Source: Stictocephala bisonia (Eukaryota > Arthropoda > Insecta > Hemiptera > Membracidae). Taken from it: a stretch of 64,000 bases of DNA. The stretch lies in the NCBI GenBank assembly GCA_035578905.1, contig JAQJVL010000252.1, positions 813,205 to 877,204 of the forward strand. Reading direction: 5' to 3'. A program made the translations under genes and the position numbers. Below the pieces are notes generated by a model. It made no database searches and was not told the origin of the DNA. It was given only the letters and a program-made list of their open reading frames with translations. Below are positions 1 to 12,200 of this stretch, piece after piece; position 1 is the stretch's first letter, and each line of letters opens with the position of its first letter.

Positions 1-626
1 AATTCTTTGGAAGGTATGGAAAAATTAGGGAAGAAGAACAAAAAGTAGGGGTGGGAAGTAGGGGTGGCATTTTGAAAGAAATATGGGCACCAAATCTGAA
101 ATTAAAATGCTGTATCGGAATTTAAATGCTCGAAGCTACACGCTACTTTATTGGTGGGACGAGCAATAGTTAGGGGGATGGGCAAGTGGTGCTAGGTGAA
201 ATAGGGACCACCTAAGTTGTTCTTAAACCTGCCCAGGTGTGTCTCAGAGATACCACTGAGGATGCCACGTCAAGAATGGGTGAAACGTTTCGTGATGTAA
301 ATATTGTAAATAACATCTTGAGGTGGTCGGTACCATATTTATTGTTTAGTAACAATTACTAAGTGCTTCACTTCAAACTCAGTCTTGAAGAAGAAAGAAA
401 GAAAGAAGAAATTGTCACCCTTGAGAAGAAAGTCTTGTGATTGTAGTCACCTATTACGACAGATAAGACTCAGCTGGATCTTACAATCCTCAGGCATGCG
501 AATTATATTAGTCATGGTTATTTGGTACTAATCGAATACTACTGTAACTGAAAAAATTATAAAATTTTAATGAAAAAATTCTTATTTGTGTTAATTATTT
601 CGGTACTACAGTAATGTATAATTATA
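1..626. other. Noncoding DNA, no gene recognised
   Basis: The first 300 bases are less AT-rich than most of the window and purine-rich, with short GA runs near 390-410. No open frame of useful length, RNA gene or repeat shared with the rest of the window was recognised. Confidence 0.5.
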
Positions 627-1670
627 CAGGGTTGTTATAAAATTCCTTCATCCCATTTTTTTCTACAACTTATATCTAAAGCTTTTTTCAATCATACTTG
701 AATACAGGGAGATGCTCAAACTTTAGAAGTATTGTGGAATATTGGGAGTAACATGAGGCCTAAAATATAGGAGTCAAGTTCAGAATTCTTTATGTGAAGA
801 TATTCAAGTGACATATCTATTAACATTGCCTTTCCACCCTGAAAACAATGGTGTATGTAAAATTCAAAAAAGTTGTACCGTTTCGAAGGTATTAATAGGT
901 TAAAGATGTAGAAGTCGATCTAAAATGTGTAATTAAAAGTCAGTAAAGCGACATGTATATTAGCATTCCCTTTTCACTCTTAAAACAATGGTGTATTTAA
1001 AATTTTTTTTAAAATCATAATTTGCAAGATATCTGTAGGTTAAAAATACCAAAAGTCAGTAGGCTGATATTTTATTTCAACATAAAAACATATTGGATAG
1101 TTGGTATTACTAAGAATACCGAGTCTTTTTTCTTTGTAAAAGTTAAATCTGTTAATTAAAACTAATTAAATGAAATTAACTTTAGGGTAGTAATAAATTT
1201 AACAGGAAAACGTCATAATAAAACTGCACAATCTTAAATAAACTTCAAACTACAAAATTGACTTTCCTTTTCTACTTTAATTGTATGACTGTTACCAGTA
1301 ATATTACTTTGTTAAACAAAATATTGGAAACGTTATAGCCCTTTTAAATTAAAAATAAACCATTGTGTCCAAGGTGAAAAGGCAATTTCAATAGACATGT
1401 CACATGACTGACTTTTCATTACAAGTGTTAGATCGACTTTTACATCTTTAACCTACTAATATCTTGCAAATGGTGTAATCCATTTTAATTTCAGCGTGAA
1501 AAAGAAATGTTAATAGACATGTCACATGACTACCTTCCCATAAAGAATTAGAAACTTGACTCCTATATCTTGAGCCTCAGGTTATATTCCACAGTATTTA
1601 AAAAGTTGGAGCATCTGCCAATAAAAGTGGGGAGAAGGGCCTCAATATCCCCCACCAAAGAAGCACCCTG
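627..1670. mobile_element. Long inverted-repeat (foldback) element with CAGGGT ends
   Basis: The left end starts CAGGGTTG directly after TA. The right end finishes CACCCTG, which reads CAGGGTG on the other strand. Inside, 700-840 matches the reverse complement of 1490-1640 over more than 130 bases at roughly 75-80% by eye; for example GGAGTCAAGTT occurs near 770 and its complement near 1555. Each arm also holds a diverged internal direct repeat of about 140 bp (near 812 and 952, each with AAACAATGGTGTAT). TA-flanked CAGGGT ends suggest a non-autonomous Tc1/mariner-like element. No transposase frame is present. The right flank reads CA rather than TA, so the target duplication is imperfect. 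Confidence 0.6.
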
Positions 1671-1734
1671 CATACGTGCCGCATAATAATGTATCACTGT
1701 TTACACATATATGTTCAGATAATATTTTATAATC

Positions 1735-1990
1735 CAAAGAAGCATGTTATTTTTAAATATTATAAACATTTAATAACACAATATTTATTTAATTATAAAT
1801 ATTTAAATATTATAAATATTTAAATAATTTAATAACAAATATTAATAACATTAATATTTATTATTATAAAATAATAATAATAAATATTAATTTTTAAATA
1901 TTATAAATATTTAATATTTTAAATATTATAAATATTTAATAATTTATAAATATTTATAAATGTCCAATGACATTTATAAATATTTAATAA
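1735..1990. repeat. Low-complexity TATAAATATTTAA tract
   Basis: The stretch is made almost only of A and T, with many overlapping copies of TATAAATATTTAA and TTATTAATA. It is simple-sequence DNA with strong potential for local self-pairing. No coding signal is seen. Confidence 0.75.
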
Positions 1991-2799
1991 CACGTAGGTA
2001 GTTGTAGGAAATAAATAAGTTAATAGATCAGTTTGTTTTATTTGTTTATTTTTTGTATTGTTGAATGACAACAATGCTACAAACGTACGACAAAAATAAT
2101 AGTAACAAATTGGTAAAACGATTTACCACATGAACGTGAGAAATTAATACTAATTTTATAAAGCTTTGTAAACTTCTCGAACTCCGCTACTTTTTGTAAA
2201 TATCAGTGGGATATCACACATATTAAATTAGCCGAAATACTATTTAATGTTCAATTGTCAGTCAAATATTTTATTATTTAACTAAACTTGTTTTAATAAT
2301 TTAATTTAAACTTGTTTAGCGGTGACATTTTTAAATGTTCTATAAATTATTAAATAGTGTATTATAAGTTCTAAAAGTAAATTATGTGAAAATACAATGC
2401 TGTAAAATGTTTGTAAAATAATGCCGTGAATTTGTTACTTTCGTTAAAATAAGCTGTTTATATTTAAACTTCCAATCGTTTACATCAGTCTTTGAAGTAG
2501 CTGCTAAAACATTTAATAGTCCGAGTCAGCAACAGTGTTACACTATTACATGCTGGTACTTGTAAGCATGTTCAACGAACACAGATTGTGCTTAAAGTAT
2601 GAATAATAAAGAACGCTTTTAACTAAGTAGCGACTCGTGATGTGAAGAGTAAGGCTCTTCTATTGTGAGTTTAAGTGTATTTAAGTCAAATATAGTGAAC
2701 ACAATTAATGCAGACTAGGTTTATAATAACTACACCAATAATGAGATCAGGTTTAAAATTAAATTCCAATGACATTTATAAATATTTACTAAAATAAAT
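1991..2799. other. AT-rich noncoding DNA
   Basis: Nothing recognisable was found: short open frames only, no tandem structure, and no match to the other repeat families in the window. Confidence 0.5.
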
Positions 2800-3321
2800 G
2801 GTTCCAAAGAACTGGCACAAACTTTCCCCATATTAAAAACTGAACATCAAAACTTTCAACATTTCCAGTTTGATTCACAAATATCTTTTTTGCCATAACT
2901 CAAAAACTAGTCAAATTATAGACATGCGGATTTGACAAAAATAATTTAAAATGTAATTCACATATTTTTTTTATTTTAATCAAAATCGTTGGAGCCATTT
3001 TTGAGTAAATTCCGTTGGAATGTTTTTGCCTAAAAAATTAAAAAACTAAAATTTCAAAAAAGTTAAAAAATGTCTGGAGATATTGGTTAAATACACATAC
3101 CTACCAAATCTCATAAAAAATTATCCATCCGTTTGGTCTCCAGTGACCTGCACATACACACAGACAGACACACATATGGACAGACTACTCACTTTTATTT
3201 TTTTAACCACTTGTTTTGGTTCAGGGGACCCTAAAATGTATTTTTAAACCAACTTGTACAAAAATGTTTTTGGACGGTCAATATGTTCTCTATGGTAACG
3301 CATATGGGAGAAAGTAAAATC
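2800..3321 (-). repeat. Dispersed repeat family A, copy 1
   Basis: Read on the minus strand, this matches 43633-44152. Shared landmarks, in order, are CCCATATGCGTTA..CATAGAG, a TTTTTACAAGTTGGT-type stretch, AGGGTCC, a CTGTCTG/TGTGTGT stretch, GGATGGATAATTTTT, AACCAATATCTCCAGA and GGAACCAT at the far end. Length is about 520 bp and similarity is moderate, so both copies are old. No frame, target duplication or terminal repeat was identified, so the class (MITE or LINE tail) is unknown. Confidence 0.65.
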
Positions 3322-4828
3322 ACTAGGTTTAAATATTTTAGTGGGTTTTCCTAGTGTCCTGTGCTTTGTGTACCTCAGATACATTTTACACGAATAAACG
3401 TGTTTCAGTATATGTTTAATGCCTAAAAGTAAAATATTTCGCATTTTATATTTGTTTAATAAAGGGGGGAATTTCAGCGCTGTTTCTAATGAACCTATTC
3501 TAAAGTCACAACTATGTTGAAGAAATCAATAAATATGCTTCTTTTCATATTCAAACACTAAGAATTTACCAAAATTTGAGGTTCAATTTGTTATATAATA
3601 CGGAATTTTATGAAGGAAAGTAAATTAATGTTCTGACAATATGAGGCATTTTCAAGTTTAAATTCTCGTCTAAGATTTTTTTCAAGCAATTAACTGAGCT
3701 TAGCGAGCACTAAAACAACCAAACTAAGGAAGCCTTTTGTGAAACAAAGAGGAAAAGTAGAAGGATCAAACCAGGGTAAAACCACTATTGTTATCGGTTT
3801 TCCTTTAGTGGCGATGAGACAAAACCCTTCAACTAAGTATTTTTGAGAACGAAAGAGTATTCAAAGAGATTTTTACACTTGGTGGCTAAAGTAGTTAAAA
3901 ATGCATGTAGTAATAGAATTCTAAAAACGAATATCTTTTTCAGTAATAAAATAATCATTTTTAGTGATTGTTATTGTCGGTAACCACAGTTTTTATTTAT
4001 ATGGTTAATAATTAATTACAATTTTTCTCCAGTGCTTCATCTGCGTTAAAATGTTTAATTAAAAATATTGTTCAATGAAACATCAGGCATAAATAACTGC
4101 TTTGTGACATTAAAGTGGACTCTATTACAAAATTAATAATCTAATCCTTAAACCAAATGTTAATATTTAACACCCGTATGTAATTGCGTACCAAGATTAA
4201 CAGTACTTCTATGTAATATTGCATTGTAATATACATTTATATATGATATCAATAAACGTGATTCTATAGTGTTATATTTAAAATATTGTATTTTTATTTA
4301 TTTACAATACATATAACAATAGTCATTTATAAACTATAAAACGAAATATAACGTTTCTTATGATTCGTTTCTAGTGTTTCATTTATGTTAATTTATATTG
4401 TATTTAATTAATTAGTAGTAATTTAAAATAGTGTTCGTTGATATTGAATTTTGGCTACTCTAAAACTTTAATTATAATAGCTAATTGGTTACAGTAATAG
4501 ATACAAACTGTATCTATAATTAAATATGTATTTGTAAATTTACTGTCTATAATATTATATATTTTTGTATTTAACATCCACACATTTAGTAAAGCTATTT
4601 AAATCATTTGAATATTCATAGTTATAACATATTATTTAATAATATTTGATTTATATTTATAGTTGTAAAAAAATCAGTATTAGAGCATTTAAAAACATAA
4701 ATTTACAGGTGTGTTTTTCAAATAACTCTTAGAATCTATCTTAAACTACTACTGTAACACAGTTTTTGAACAATTTAAAATTAGGTTCAAAAATTCTGTT
4801 AATAAACTACATATTTTAAAATTTTAAA
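3322..4828. other. AT-rich noncoding DNA with one short dispersed repeat
   Basis: Most of the stretch shows nothing recognisable. Positions about 3795-3830 contain TTTAGTGGCGATGAGACAAA, which recurs with small changes near 25665-25690 (TTTAGTGGCGATAAGACAAA). The preceding 60-80 bases are also similar in both places, so this is a fragment of a low-copy dispersed repeat. Confidence 0.45.
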
Positions 4829-6306
4829 ATGTTCAATCATGTAATTAGTCACATGCTTCAAGTCATCGATGCACTATAAAGCCAATCATAGCCCACTATC
4901 GACGCAGATATTATGTGACATACATGAGGCATGTTCAATCATGTATTAGTCACATGCTTCAAGTCATCGATGCACTGTAAAGCCAATCATAGCCCACTAT
5001 CGACGCAGATATTATGTGACCTACATGAGGCATGTTCAATCATGTATTAGTCACATGCTTCAAGTCATCGATGCACTATAAAGCCAATCATAGCCCACTA
5101 TCGACGCAGATATTATGTGACCTACATGAGGCATGTTCAATCATGTATTAGTCACATGCTTCAAGTCATCGATGCACTGTAAAGCCAATCATAGCCCACT
5201 ATCGGCGTAGATATTATGTGACCTACATGAGGCATGTTCAATCATGTAATTAGTCACAGGCTTCAAGTCATCGATGCACTGTAAAGCCAATCATAGCCCA
5301 CTATCGGCGCAGATATTATGTGACCTACATGAGGCATGTTCAATTATGTATTAGTCACATGCTTCAAGTCATCGATGCACTATAAAGCCAATCATAGCCC
5401 ACTATCGGCGCAGATATTATGTGACCTACATGAGGCATGTTCAATTATGTATTAGTCACATGCTTCAAGTCATCGATGCACTGTAAAGCCAATCATAGCC
5501 CACTATCGGCGCAGATATTATGTGACCTACATGAGGCATGTTCAATCATGTATTAGTCACATGCTTCAAGTCATCGATGCACTGTAAAGCCAATCATAGC
5601 CCACTATCGGCGCAGATATTATGTGACCTACATGAGGCATGTTCAATTATGTATTAGTCACATGCTTCAAGTCATTGATGCACTGTAAAGCCAATCATAG
5701 CCCACTATCGGCGCAGATATTATGTGACCTACATGAGGCATGTTCAATTATGTATTAGTCACATGCTTCAAGTCATCGATGCACTATAAAGCCAATCATA
5801 GCCCACTATCGGCGCAGATATTATGTGACCTACATGAGGCATGTTCAATCATGTATTAGTCACATGCTTCAAGTCATCGATGCACTGTAAAGCCAATCAT
5901 AGCCCACTATCGGCGCAGATATTATGTGACCTACATGAGGCATGTTCAATTATGTATTAGTCACATGCTTCAAGTCATCGATGCACTGTAAAGCCAATCA
6001 TAGCCCACTATCGGCGCAGATATTATGTGACCTACATGAGGCATGTTCAATCATGTATTAGTCACATGCTTCAAGTCATCGATGCACTGTAAAGCCAATC
6101 ATAGCCCACTATCGGCGCAGATATTATGTGACCTACATGAGGCATGTTCAATCATGTATTAGTCACATGCTTCAAGTCATCGATGCACTGTAAAGCCAAT
6201 CATAGCCCACTATCGGCGCAGATATTATGTGACCTACATGAGGCATGTTCAATCATGTATTAGTCACATGCTTCAAGTCATCGATGCACTGTAAAGCCAA
6301 TCATAG

Positions 6307-8108
6307 CCTACTATCGACGCAGATATTATGTGACCTACATGAGGCATGTTCAATCATGTAATTAGTCACATGCTTCAAGTCATCGATGCACTGTAAAGCC
6401 AATCATAGCCCACTATCGACGCAGATATTATGTGACCTACATGAGGCATGTTCAATCATGTATTAGTCACATGCTTCAAGTCATCGATGCACTGTAAAGC
6501 CAATCATAGCCCACTATCGGCGCAGATATTATGTGACCTACATGAGGCATGTTCAATCATGTATTAGTCACATGCTTCAAGTCATCGATGCACTGTAAAG
6601 CCAATCATAGCCCACTATCGACGCAGATATTATGTGACCTACATGAGGCATGTTCAATTATGTATTAGTCACATGCTTCAAGTCATCGATACACTGTAAA
6701 GCCAATCATAGCCCACTATCGGCGCAGATATTATGTGACCTACATGAGGCATGTTCAATCATGTATTAGTCACATGCTTCAAGTCATCGATGCACTGTAA
6801 AGCCAATCATAGCCCACTATCGGCGCAGATATTATGTGACCTACATGAGGCATGTTCAATCATGTATTAGTCACATGCTTCAAGTCATCGATGCACTGTA
6901 AAGCCAATCATAGCCTACTATTGACGCAGATATTATGTGACCTACATGAGGCATGTTCAATCATGTAATTAGTCACATGCTTCAAGTCATCGATGCACTG
7001 TAAAGCCAATCATAGCCCACTATCGACGCAGATATTATGTGACCTACATGAGGCATGTTCAATCATGTATTAGTCACATGCTTCAAGTCATCGATGCACT
7101 GTAAAGCCAATCATAGCCTACTATTGACGCAGATATTATGTGACCTACATGAGGCATGTTCAATCATGTAATTAGTCACATGCTTCAAGTCATCGATGCA
7201 CTGTAAAGCCAATCATAGCCCACTATCGACGCAGATATTATGTGACCTACATGAGGCATGTTCAATCATGTATTAGTCACATGCTTCAAGTCATCGATGC
7301 ACTGTAAAGCCAATCATAGCCCACTATCGGCGCAGATATTATGTGACCTACATGAGGCATGTTCAATCATGTATTAGTCACATGCTTCAAGTCATCGATG
7401 CACTGTAAAGCCAATCATAGCCCACTATCGACGCAGATATTATGTGACCTACATGAGGCATGTTCAATTATGTATTAGTCACATGCTTCAAGTCATCGAT
7501 ACACTGTAAAGCCAATCATAGCCCACTATCGGCGCAGATATTATGTGACCTACATGAGGCATGTTCAATCATGTATTAGTCACATGCTTCAAGTCATCGA
7601 TGCACTGTAAAGCCAATCATAGCCCACTATCGGCGCAGATATTATGTGACCTACATGAGGCATGTTCAATCATGTATTAGTCACATGCTTCAAGTCATCG
7701 ATGCACTGTAAAGCCAATCATAGCCTACTATTGACGCAGATATTATGTGACCTACATGAGGCATGTTCAATCATGTAATTAGTCACATGCTTCAAGTCAT
7801 CGATGCACTGTAAAGCCAATCATAGCCCACTATCGACGCAGATATTATGTGACCTACATGAGGCATGTTCAATCATGTATTAGTCACATGCTTCAAGTCA
7901 TCGATGCACTGTAAAGCCAATCATAGCCCACTATCGGCGCAGATATTATGTGACCTACATGAGGCATGTTCAATCATGTATTAGTCACATGCTTCAAGTC
8001 ATCGATGCACTGTAAAGCCAATCATAGCCCACTATCGACGCAGATATTATGTGACCTACATGAGGCATGTTCAATTATGTATTAGTCACATGCTTCAAGT
8101 CATCGATA
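6307..8108. repeat. Higher-order repeat (6-mer, 607 bp) within the satellite
   Basis: Diagnostic variants recur at fixed distances. The CCTACTAT variant occurs at 6307, 6914, 7117 and 7724, with spacings of 607, 203 and 607. The GATACACTG variant (normally GATGCACTG) has its ACACTG at 6691, 7501 and 8108, with spacings of 810 and 607. The order of CGACGC and CGGCGC monomers between these markers is the same. The simplest reading is three copies of a six-monomer block, with one extra two-monomer duplication in the middle block (607 + 203 = 810). Confidence 0.8.
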
Positions 8109-8612
8109 CACTGTAAAGCCAATCATAGCCCACTATCGGCGCAGATATTATGTGACCTACATGAGGCATGTTCAATCATGTAATTAGTCACATGCTTCAA
8201 GTCATCGATGCACTATAAAGCCAATCATAGCCCACTATCGGCGCAGATATTATGTGACCTACATGAGGCATGTTCAATCATGTATTAGTCACATGCTTCA
8301 AGTCATCGATGCACTATAAAGCCAATCATAGCCCACTATCGACGCAGATATTATGTGACCTACATGAGGCATGTTCAATTATGTATTAGTCACATGCTTC
8401 AAGTCATCGATGCACTATAAAGCCAATCATAGCCCACTATCGGCGCAGATATTATGTGACCTACATGAGGCATGTTCAATCATGTATTAGTCACATGCTT
8501 CAAGTCATCGATGCACTATAAAGCCAATCATAGCCCACTATCGACGCAGATATTATGTGACCTACATGAGGCATGTTCAATCATGTAATTAGTCACATGC
8601 TTCAAGTCATCG

Positions 8613-8695
8613 ATGCACTGTAAAGCCAATCATAGCCTACTATCGACGCAGATATTATGTGACCTACATGCTTCAAGTCATCGATGCACTGTAAA
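8613..8695. repeat. 71-bp deletion monomer of the satellite
   Basis: At 8666-8672 GACCTACATG joins directly to CTTCAAGTC, skipping the 30 bases that normally start AGGCATGTTC and end TCACATG. Both deletion edges carry ACATG, so this fits a deletion by pairing of ACATG microhomology. Confidence 0.85.
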
Positions 8696-11340
8696 GCCAA
8701 TCATAGCCCACTATCGACGCAGATATTATGTGACCTACATGAGGCATGTTCAATTATGTATTAGTCACATGCTTCAAGTCATCGATGCACTGTAAAGCCA
8801 ATCATAGCCCACTATCGGCGTAGATATTATGTGACCTACATGAGGCATGTTCAATCATGTATTAGTCACATGCTTCAAGTCATCGATGCACTGTAAAGCC
8901 AATCATAGCCCACTATCGGCGCAGATATTATGTGACATACATGAGGCATGTTCAATCATGTATTAGTCACATGCTTCAAGTCATCGATGCACTGTAAAGC
9001 CAATCATAGCCCACTATCGACGCAGATATTATGTGACCTACATGAGGCATGTTCAATTATGTATTAGTCACATGCTTCAAGTCATCGATGCACTATAAAG
9101 CCAATCATAGCCCACTATCGGTGCAGATATTATGTGACCTACATGAGGCATGTTCAATTATGTATTAGTCACATGCTTCAAGTCATCGATGCACTGTAAA
9201 GCCAATCATAGCCCACTATCGACGCAGATATTATGTGACCTACATGAGGCATGTTCAATCATGTATTAGTCACATGCTTCAAGTCATCGATGCACTATAA
9301 AGCCAATCATAGCCCACTATCGACGCAGATATTATGTGACCTACATGAGGCATGTTCAATCATGTATTAGTCACATGCTTCAAGTCATCGATGCACTGTA
9401 AAGCCAATCATAGCCCACTATCGACGCAGATATTATGTGACCTACATGAGGCATGTTCAATCGTGTATTTAGTCACATGCTTCAAGTCATCGATGCACTA
9501 TAAAGCCAATCATAGCCCACTATCGACGCAGATATTATGTGACCTACATGAGGCATGTTCAATTATGTATTAGTCACATGCTTCAAGTCATCGATGCACT
9601 GTAAAGCCAATCATAGCCCACTATCGACGCAGATATTATGTGACCTACATGAGGCATGTTCAATCATGTAATTAGTCACATGCTTCAAGTCATCGATGCA
9701 CTGTAAAGCCAATCATAGCCCACTATCGACGCAGATATTATGTGACCTACATGAGGCATGTTCAATTATGTATTAGTCACATGCTTCAAGTCATCGATGC
9801 ACTGTAAAGCCAATCATAGCCCACTATCGACGCAGATATTATGTGACCTACATGAGGCATGTTCAATCATGTAATTAGTCACATGCTTCAAGTCATCGAT
9901 GCACTGTAAAGCCAATCATAGCCCACTATCGACGCAGATATTATGTGACCTACATGAGGCATGTTCAATCATGTAATTAGTCACATGCTTCAAGTCATCG
10001 ATGCACTGTAAAGCCAATCATAGCCCACTATCGACGCAGATATTATGTGACCTACATGAGGCATGTTCAATCATGTAATTAGTCACATGCTTCAAGTCAT
10101 CGATGCACTGTAAAGCCAATCATAGCCCACTATCGACGCAGATATTATGTGACCTACATGAGGCATGTTCAATCATGTAATTAGTCACATGCTTCAAGTC
10201 ATCGATGCACTGTAAAGCCAATCATAGCCCACTATCGACGCAGATATTATGTGACCTACATGAGGCATGTTCAATTATGTATTAGTCACATGCTTCAAGT
10301 CATCGATGCACTGTAAAGCCAATCATAGCCCACTATCGACGCAGATATTATGTGACCTACATGAGGCATGTTCAATCATGTATTAGTCACATGCTTCAAG
10401 TCATCGATGCACTATAAAGCCAATCATAGCCCACTATCGACGCAGATATTATGTGACCTACATGAGGCATGTTCAATTATGTATTAGTCACATGCTTCAA
10501 GTCATCGATGCACTGTAAAGCCAATCATAGCCTACTATTGACGCAGATATTATGTGACCTACATGAGGCATGTTCAATCATGTAATTAGTCACATGCTTC
10601 AAGTCATCGATGCACTGTAAAGCCAATCATAGCCCACTATCGACGCAGATATTATGTGACCTACATGAGGCATGTTCAATCATGTATTAGTCACATGCTT
10701 CAAGTCATCGATACACTGTAAAGCCAATCATAGCCCACTAACGACGCAGATATTATGTGACCTACATGAGGCATGTTCAATTATGTATTAGTCACATGCT
10801 TCAAGTCATCGATGCACTGTAAAGCCAATCATAGCCCACTATTGACGCAGATATTATGTGACCTACATGAGGCATGTTCAATCATGTATTAGTCACATGC
10901 TTCAAGTCATCGATGCACTATAAAGCCAATCATAGCCCACTATCGGCGCAGATATTATGTGACCTACATGAGGCATGTTCAATTATGTATTAGTCACATG
11001 CTTCAAGTCATCGATGCACTATAAAGCCAATCATAGCCCACTATCGGCGCAGATATTATGTGACCTACATGAGGCATGTTCAATCATGTATTAGTCACAT
11101 GCTTCAAGTCATCGATGCACTATAAAGCCAATCATAGCCCACTATCGGTGCAGATATTATGTGACCTACATGAGGCATGTTCAATTATGTATTAGTCACA
11201 TGCTTCAAGTCATCGATGCACTGTAAAGCCAATCATAGCCCACTATCGGTGCAGATATTATGTGACCTACATGAGGCATGTTCAATCATGTATTAGTCAC
11301 ATGCTTCAAGTCATCGATGCACTGTAAAGCCAATCATAGC

Positions 11341-11580
11341 CTACTATCGACGCAGATATTATGTGACCTACATGCTTCAAGTCATCGATGCACTGTAAAG
11401 CCAATCATAGCCTACTATCGACGCAGATATTATGTGACCTACATGAGGCATGTTCAATCATGTATTAGTCACATGCTTCAAGTCATCGATGCACTGTAAA
11501 GCCAATCATAGCCTACTATCGACGCAGATATTATGTGACCTACATGCTTCAAGTCATCGATGCACTGTAAAGCCAATCAT
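11341..11580. repeat. Two further 71-bp monomers in a duplicated 172-bp unit
   Basis: The same ACATG/CTTCAAG junction occurs near 11374 and 11545, 171-172 bases apart, which is one short plus one full monomer. The short variant has therefore itself been copied in tandem. Both lie within 350 bases of the right end of the array. Confidence 0.8.
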
Positions 11581-11684
11581 AGCCCACTATCGGCGCAGAT
11601 ATTATGTGACCTACATGAGGCATGTTCAATCATGTATTAGTCACATGCTTCAAGTCATCGATGCACTGTAAAGCCAATCATAGC

Positions 11685-12200
11685 CTACTATCGACGCAGA
11701 TATTATGTGCACCCGAGTTTGAAGGTTGTTTTCTACGAAACTAAGAGACCTGTGAAAGTTCCATTCATACCATTGTTTTCCTTGTTCAATTTAGCGTTAT
11801 GACATATGCATTTCAAAATTTTACTATAAATTCTAATATTTGTTATTTTAGTTTGAACAAATAAAGTACCAGAATTTAACTAGATTTCACTGTAGATCAA
11901 ATTTACACCGTTATTACTCAAAAACCCGTTACGTAGCGCATTTCTATTTTAATGTGTGGTTGATAGGAATGGTTCCTATAAGTTTCGTAAAATTTTGAAT
12001 AATATGTTTTCAACAAAAAAAGATCTCATCAATTACATAAAACAATATTTTATCGGCTTCTAGAGGTCGTAAAATTAACTATTTGGTCTTGTTGTAATAC
12101 TTATTCCATACTATTGTGTATATAAGGATGTACCGTAATATAAACTAAGGATTATAATAAGACCAAATAATTAATGTTATCATTTCTTGCAAAATGTTTT
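11685..12200 (+). mobile_element. Foldback family F, one-armed copy at the satellite edge
   Basis: From TTATGTGCACCCGAGTTTGAAGG onward (about 11702) the sequence matches the left arm of the full-length element at 54660-55585 and the copies at 41093 and 52238. Shared landmarks are AACTAAGAGACC, CCGGAATTTAACTAG-type, TTATTACTCAAAA, CGCATTT.TATTTTAAT, GGCTTCTAGAGG and ACTTGGTCTTGTTGTAAT-type. A short reverse-oriented piece near 12147-12185 (ATAAGACCAAATAATTAAT) may be the start of the second arm. The first 25 bases are shared with the last satellite monomer. Confidence 0.75.

Larger units (their letters stand above)
4829..11709. repeat. 101-bp satellite array, about 68 monomers
   Basis: A head-to-tail array. 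GAGGCATGTTCAAT recurs every 101 bases (4926, 5027, 5128 and onward to 11617). Monomers with an extra A (ATGTAATTAG) are 102 bp. Divergence between monomers is very low and confined to a few sites, such as CACTATAAA/CACTGTAAA, CGACGCAG/CGGCGCAG/CGGTGCAG and CAATCATG/CAATTATG, which suggests recent homogenisation. Each monomer carries a 7-bp inverted pair, GTCACAT and ATGTGAC. Since 101 is not a multiple of 3, frames crossing the array are artefacts. The left edge is an abrupt switch from AT-rich DNA. The right edge runs into a foldback element. Confidence 0.97.

Noticed and set aside
8613..11671. Several 60-73 codon frames across the satellite
   Set aside because: The 101-bp period shifts frame each unit, and only the 71+101 combinations and 102-bp units keep a frame open a little longer. 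The peptides are repeat artefacts.
4829..11709. CRISPR array
   Set aside because: There is no alternation of short repeats and unique spacers; the entire 101-bp unit is repeated, in a eukaryotic setting.
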